Assembly: GCF_001618145.1 (NCBI RefSeq)
Contig: NZ_KV392044.1
Coordinates: forward strand, 21,864-85,863
Reading direction: 5' to 3'
Origin: Oceanobacillus damuensis
GTDB taxonomy: Bacteria > Bacillota > Bacilli > Bacillales > Amphibacillaceae
Length of the DNA stretch: 64,000 nt
The notes below the pieces were generated by a model. It did no database searches and was not told the origin of the DNA. It saw only the letters and a list, made by a program, of their open reading frames with translations. The translations under genes were made by a program, and so were the position numbers. Of this stretch, positions 61,025-64,000 are shown piece by piece. How positions within the stretch are numbered: position 1 is the stretch's first letter; every line of letters begins with the position of its first letter.

Positions 61025-61170
61025 CTGATCAGAAACTCAATGCTAGCAAGGGACTGGAAAGCGCAAGGGTTTGGCTCTTGGAATGTCCTTTGCTTATGAC
61101 AGGAGTTTCTAGGAACCGGAGCTGGACGTGGCTGTTTATGTGTAAAGATTAATTGCTGCCAAAAATTTAT
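61011..61170. repeat. Interspersed repeat, family A (long copy 2)
   Basis: Matches 36911-37070 over its whole length with few differences: AAAAGCGGAGGTGACTG, GCAAGGGACTGGAAAGCGCA, ATGACAGGAGTTTCTAGG, GGCTGTTTATGTGTAA. It overlaps the last 14 bases of ypjA. Confidence 0.88.
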
Positions 61171-61269
61171 ATTTTCTTATTTTGCGAAAAAGGGAATATT
61201 AAGTTACTGTTATATGCTGCGTTATTTCATCATACACTTGAATAATAACAAGTATATGAGGTGATCTCT

Positions 61270-61548
61270 ATGGTAAACAGAAGAAGACTTCTTGTTCAGA
61301 TCACAACAGCAGCACTCATAGGGATTTTAATTTATATCCAATTCGGTTCCATTTTGGCCGAGGCAAGCACCATCAATAATACCGAAGTGTTAGAAGAGAA
61401 AAACAATATGGATATTACGATGCTTATTTGGACAGCTTCTATTGTTGGAGGTTCTATAATTTGTACATTATCTTATGTAAGCTGGAAAAAATATAATGCA
61501 GAAGTGAAATCAAAAGAAGAGGCGAAAAAGGACAAATCAGTTGACTAA
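61270..61548 (+). CDS. Shortened YpjB-like membrane protein
   Basis: 92 residues: signal peptide or anchor (LLVQITTAALIGILIYIQFGSILAEAS), a very short outer segment (INNTEVLEEKNNMD), a membrane helix (TMLIWTASIVGGSIICTLSYV) and a basic cytoplasmic tail. In B. subtilis this place is taken by ypjB, a sporulation-associated protein of about 260 residues with the same ends but a long external domain. Here that domain is absent. AGGTGAT precedes ATG 61270. It is either an internal-deletion derivative or an unrelated small protein. Confidence 0.55.
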   Translation: MVNRRRLLVQITTAALIGILIYIQFGSILAEASTINNTEVLEEKNNMDITMLIWTASIVGGSIICTLSYVSWKKYNAEVKSKEEAKKDKSVD

Positions 61549-61604
61549 ATACAGGAATTTGACTAAAATTGACCTTAGATAAACAAAATAATGGAGGAAT
61601 GGAA

Positions 61605-62285
61605 ATGGGTTTAGGCAGTTACCTGATTTATATAGCTTTGTTGCTGATCATACCAATGTGGGCACAGGCTAAAGTGAAAAGCACATATACAAAGTTCTCA
61701 AAACGACCAACATCTTCTTCTATGACTGGGGCAGAGGTTGCCCGTAAAATATTGGATGAAAATGGATTATATGATGTACAAATCGGACAAACAAAAGGTA
61801 CTTTAACCGATCACTATGATCCAAGGAAAAAAGTGATCAAGCTTTCTGAAGGCATTTATCATGGACGCTCAATGGCTTCCTCCGCTGTAGCGGCCCATGA
61901 AGTCGGACACGCTATTCAAGATCAGCAGGAATATGTGTTTTTGAAATTCAGAAGTGCTTTGGTGCCAATTGCAAACTTTGGATCAAACATCTCTTTCTTT
62001 TTAATCATAGCAGGTATGCTTATGGGTGCAATGAACTTGTTCCTTTTCGGTATTATCTTTATGTCAGCCGCTGTTTTATTCCAGCTTGTAACACTCCCTG
62101 TAGAGTTTGATGCATCCAATCGTGCGATGTCTCAGTTGGTATCAGCCGGTGTAATACGGAATAACGAAGAAAGAGACACAAAAAAAGTTCTCAATGCGGC
62201 AGCATTGACATATGTCGCAGCTGCTCTAGTTGCTGTAGCTGAATTGGTCAGATTTATTTTGATTTACCTTGCAAGCAGAGAATAG
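61605..62285 (+). CDS. Zinc metallopeptidase, YugP family
   Basis: 226 residues. N-terminal membrane helix, then the zinc site AAHEVGHAIQD (HExxH) near residue 103, and two or three further helices in the C-terminal half. The stretch KGTLTDHYDPRKKVIKLSEGIYHGRS is typical of the YugP/DUF2268-like neutral zinc peptidases. The substrate is unknown. GGAGG is seven bases before ATG 61605. A terminator separates it from the convergent YitT-family gene. Confidence 0.85.
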   Translation: MGLGSYLIYIALLLIIPMWAQAKVKSTYTKFSKRPTSSSMTGAEVARKILDENGLYDVQIGQTKGTLTDHYDPRKKVIKLSEGIYHGRSMASSAVAAHEVGHAIQDQQEYVFLKFRSALVPIANFGSNISFFLIIAGMLMGAMNLFLFGIIFMSAAVLFQLVTLPVEFDASNRAMSQLVSAGVIRNNEERDTKKVLNAAALTYVAAALVAVAELVRFILIYLASRE

Positions 62286-62288
62286 TTT

Positions 62289-62320
62289 AAAGGGATGACC
62301 CTATGTCATCCCTTTTCATT
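62289..62320. terminator. Bidirectional terminator between yugP-like gene and YitT-family gene
   Basis: AAAGGGATGAC pairs perfectly with GTCATCCCTTT around CCTAT. Confidence 0.85.
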
Positions 62321-62335
62321 TGTTCTTTTATATGA

Positions 62336-63208
62336 TTAATCATTTATTGGGTTTTTATTTTCATCGAGTGTAAAACCTTCTCCCATGACATCGTGTGCAG
62401 TTGTAACTGCTACAAATGCATGTGGGTCAATCGTGTTAATAATGCTCTTCAGCTTCACAATTTCATTTCTTGCTACAACACAATAGAGAACATCTCTTTT
62501 CTCACCTGAATAACTTCCTCGACCATCCAGTATAGTGACTCCACGATCCATCGATGAAAGAATCCTCTCAGAAATCTCATTGCTTTTACACGATATGATT
62601 GTTGCTCCTTTAGCTGAATAAGCTCCTTCCTGAAGAAAATCAATCACTCGTGCTCCCACATAAACAGCCACCAATGTGTACATACCTTCCACAAGGTCGA
62701 GAATAACAAAAACGGAAGTTGCGATGACAATAAAATCAAATAGGAACATTGTACGGCCCATACTCCAGCCGACATATTTATTTACAAGCCTTGCTATAAT
62801 ATCCACGCCACCGGTTGTGCCGCCGAATCGAAATATAATTCCTAGCCCGACTCCGATAAAAACCCCCGCAAAGAGGGCAACCAGTGTCATATCGTTTTCC
62901 AGAGGAATGAAAAATTGATATGACTGGAAGATCCTTAAAAATATGGACACAGCGATAGTTCCAATAATCGTATACAAAAAGGTACTTCTCCCCAGAAACT
63001 TCCATCCTACAAAGAAAACCGGTATGTTCAGAATGATATTTGTAATAGCAGGATCCCAATTCCACAGAAAGTAAAGCAACAGTGTAATACCAGTAAAACC
63101 GCCTTCCCCTAGATTGTTTTGCATATTAAAATGAACAATACCAAAAGAAAATATCGCAGAGCCGAGTAAAATGAAAAAGATATTTCTTAGTTTCATTCCA
63201 TATATCAT
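62336..63208 (-). CDS. ypjC: YitT family membrane protein (YpjC position)
   Basis: 290 residues. Five membrane helices in two YitT_membrane (DUF161) repeats, with GGFTGITLLLYF and FRFGGTTGGVDIIARLV as the glycine-rich repeat signatures, then a cytoplasmic DUF2179 domain (about 220-280; GVTILDGRGSYSGEKRDVLYCVV and AFVAVTTAHDVMGEGF). The family has several paralogues in Bacilli, with roles mostly unknown. AGGAGG is eight bases before the ATG. Confidence 0.85.
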   Translation of the reverse strand: MIYGMKLRNIFFILLGSAIFSFGIVHFNMQNNLGEGGFTGITLLLYFLWNWDPAITNIILNIPVFFVGWKFLGRSTFLYTIIGTIAVSIFLRIFQSYQFFIPLENDMTLVALFAGVFIGVGLGIIFRFGGTTGGVDIIARLVNKYVGWSMGRTMFLFDFIVIATSVFVILDLVEGMYTLVAVYVGARVIDFLQEGAYSAKGATIISCKSNEISERILSSMDRGVTILDGRGSYSGEKRDVLYCVVARNEIVKLKSIINTIDPHAFVAVTTAHDVMGEGFTLDENKNPIND

Positions 63209-63393
63209 ATGTAATGCCTCCTGACGATTGTCTATACCCTTTTATGCCGTTCATATTCTATTTTCCAATTAAATCCATTATAGATAATAAATTTTATAAG
63301 AACAATTTTATTATTCCTGTATTAAAAATTTGTCAAAGCAACTCCTTTTCGCTAACATGGATAAGAGAAAAGGATAGAAGAGAGGTATTACCT

Positions 63394-63726
63394 ATCGATA
63401 CACCAGTATATGATACCAAAGAAATTCAAAAAAGAGTTGACGACTATATTTCGCAGTATAAGGAAGGTTACTTTTCTCCTTTGTCTTTAATGGCAAGATT
63501 GACGGAAGAGATTGGAGAATTGGCCAGAGAGGTAAACCATTACTACGGAGAAAAACCAAAAAAATCTACTGAGAAAGAAAAGACAATTGAGGAGGAATTG
63601 GGGGACATTATTTTTGTGCTATCCTGTTTCGCCAATTCGCTTGAAATTGATCTCTCAGAATCGTTTGACATTGCAATAAACAAAATTGAAACAAGGGACA
63701 AGGAACGCTGGACCCGAAAAGATTAA
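63394..63726 (+). CDS. ypjD: MazG-like nucleotide pyrophosphohydrolase YpjD
   Basis: About 111 residues, the family length. LMARLTEEIGELAREVNHYYGEKPKK gives the EExxE metal site and EEELGDIIFVLSCFANSL the ExxD site of the MazG fold; FSPLSL and ETRDKERWTRKD match YpjD ends. It hydrolyses (d)NTPs to monophosphate and pyrophosphate. No ATG, GTG or TTG lies in frame near the expected N-terminus. ATC 63394 stands eight bases after GAGAGG and would give the normal length. The next ATG upstream in frame is 63244 (then 63214), without a ribosome-binding site. Confidence 0.75.
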   Translation: MDTPVYDTKEIQKRVDDYISQYKEGYFSPLSLMARLTEEIGELAREVNHYYGEKPKKSTEKEKTIEEELGDIIFVLSCFANSLEIDLSESFDIAINKIETRDKERWTRKD

Positions 63727-63740
63727 AGGAGACAATAAGA

Positions 63741-64000
63741 ATGGCAATAAATATTATATTGGCAGGCCCACGAGGAAGAATGGGATCTGAAGCAGTAAAA
63801 ATGGTAAAAAATGAACCTGATTTTAAATTGGTAGCGTGCATCGACAGAAAATATAACGGTCAACAATTAAAAGACATAGAAGGACTGCCAGATATGAACG
63901 TACCTGTTTATGAGGATATCGATAAATGCTTTAAGCAAGTAAAAGCAGACATTTTTATCGACCTCACCGTTCCCGAGTTTGGATATCATCATACGAAAAC
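63741..64000 (+). CDS. dapB: 4-hydroxy-tetrahydrodipicolinate reductase, 5' part
   Basis: The first 86 codons are present and the gene runs off the window. The N-terminal nucleotide-binding motif NIILAGPRGRMGSEAVKMV and IFIDLTVPE (D-F/L-T/S-P pattern) identify DapB of the lysine/diaminopimelate pathway. AAAGGAGA precedes the ATG. It follows ypjD by 14 bases, as in B. subtilis. Confidence 0.9.
   Translation, partial: MAINIILAGPRGRMGSEAVKMVKNEPDFKLVACIDRKYNGQQLKDIEGLPDMNVPVYEDIDKCFKQVKADIFIDLTVPEFGYHHTK

Overview
The window is low-GC Firmicute DNA. Its gene order follows the Bacillus subtilis chromosome from rluB-resABCDE through sigX, recQ, gudB, sleB, rpsA, der, spoIVA, hbs, the aro cluster and qcrABC to dapB. 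It carries sporulation and germination genes (spoIVA, spoVIF-like, sleB, ypeB), menaquinone-based respiration genes and a PilZ-type c-di-GMP receptor. I infer a motile, aerobic, endospore-forming Bacillaceae of the Virgibacillus/Oceanobacillus/Lentibacillus type. The genus is an inference from gene order and repeat style, not proven.

Bases 1 to about 9.8 kb are the right end of a prophage. They hold tail and baseplate genes, a beta-helix receptor-binding protein, an inverted O-antigen-ligase-like cargo gene with its own promoter and terminator, and an unusual GC-rich, hairpin-rich block with no convincing gene. Then come a small repressor divergent from a tyrosine recombinase, an XhlA-holin-amidase lysis cassette, a second small repressor, and a plasmid-like FtsK plus replication-relaxation pair. 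The chromosome resumes at rluB.

From 9.9 to 20.5 kb are cytochrome c biogenesis (resABC) and its redox-sensing two-component system (resDE). Next is a cobalamin riboswitch controlling a DUF4430 lipoprotein and an ECF-transporter S component, then the ECF sigma factor SigX with its membrane anti-sigma factor and an almost ideal autoregulatory promoter. From 20.6 to 31 kb are ferredoxin, YpbB-RecQ-CPBP protease, the MecB adaptor, Ddl, glutamate dehydrogenase, YpdA, asparaginase and PrsW. From 31 to 44 kb are germination (sleB-ypeB), a c-di-GMP receptor, cmk-plsC-rpsA, the YIEGIA pair, der-gpsA, and spore genes ending in spoIVA.

From 44 to 60 kb are HU, TRAP (mtrB), menaquinone side-chain synthesis (hepS-menG-hepT), ndk, cheR and a compact chorismate/tyrosine operon (aroC-aroB-aroH-hisC-tyrA-aroA). 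This operon lacks the trp genes that interrupt it in B. subtilis. Then follow ypiA-ypiB-ypiF and the qcrABC complex. From 60 to 64 kb are ypjA, a shortened ypjB-like gene, a YugP-type metallopeptidase, a YitT-family protein, a MazG-type pyrophosphohydrolase with no ordinary start codon, and the beginning of dapB. Several interspersed intergenic repeat families occur, and two of them bracket ypjA. No rRNA, tRNA, CRISPR array or intact insertion sequence was seen.
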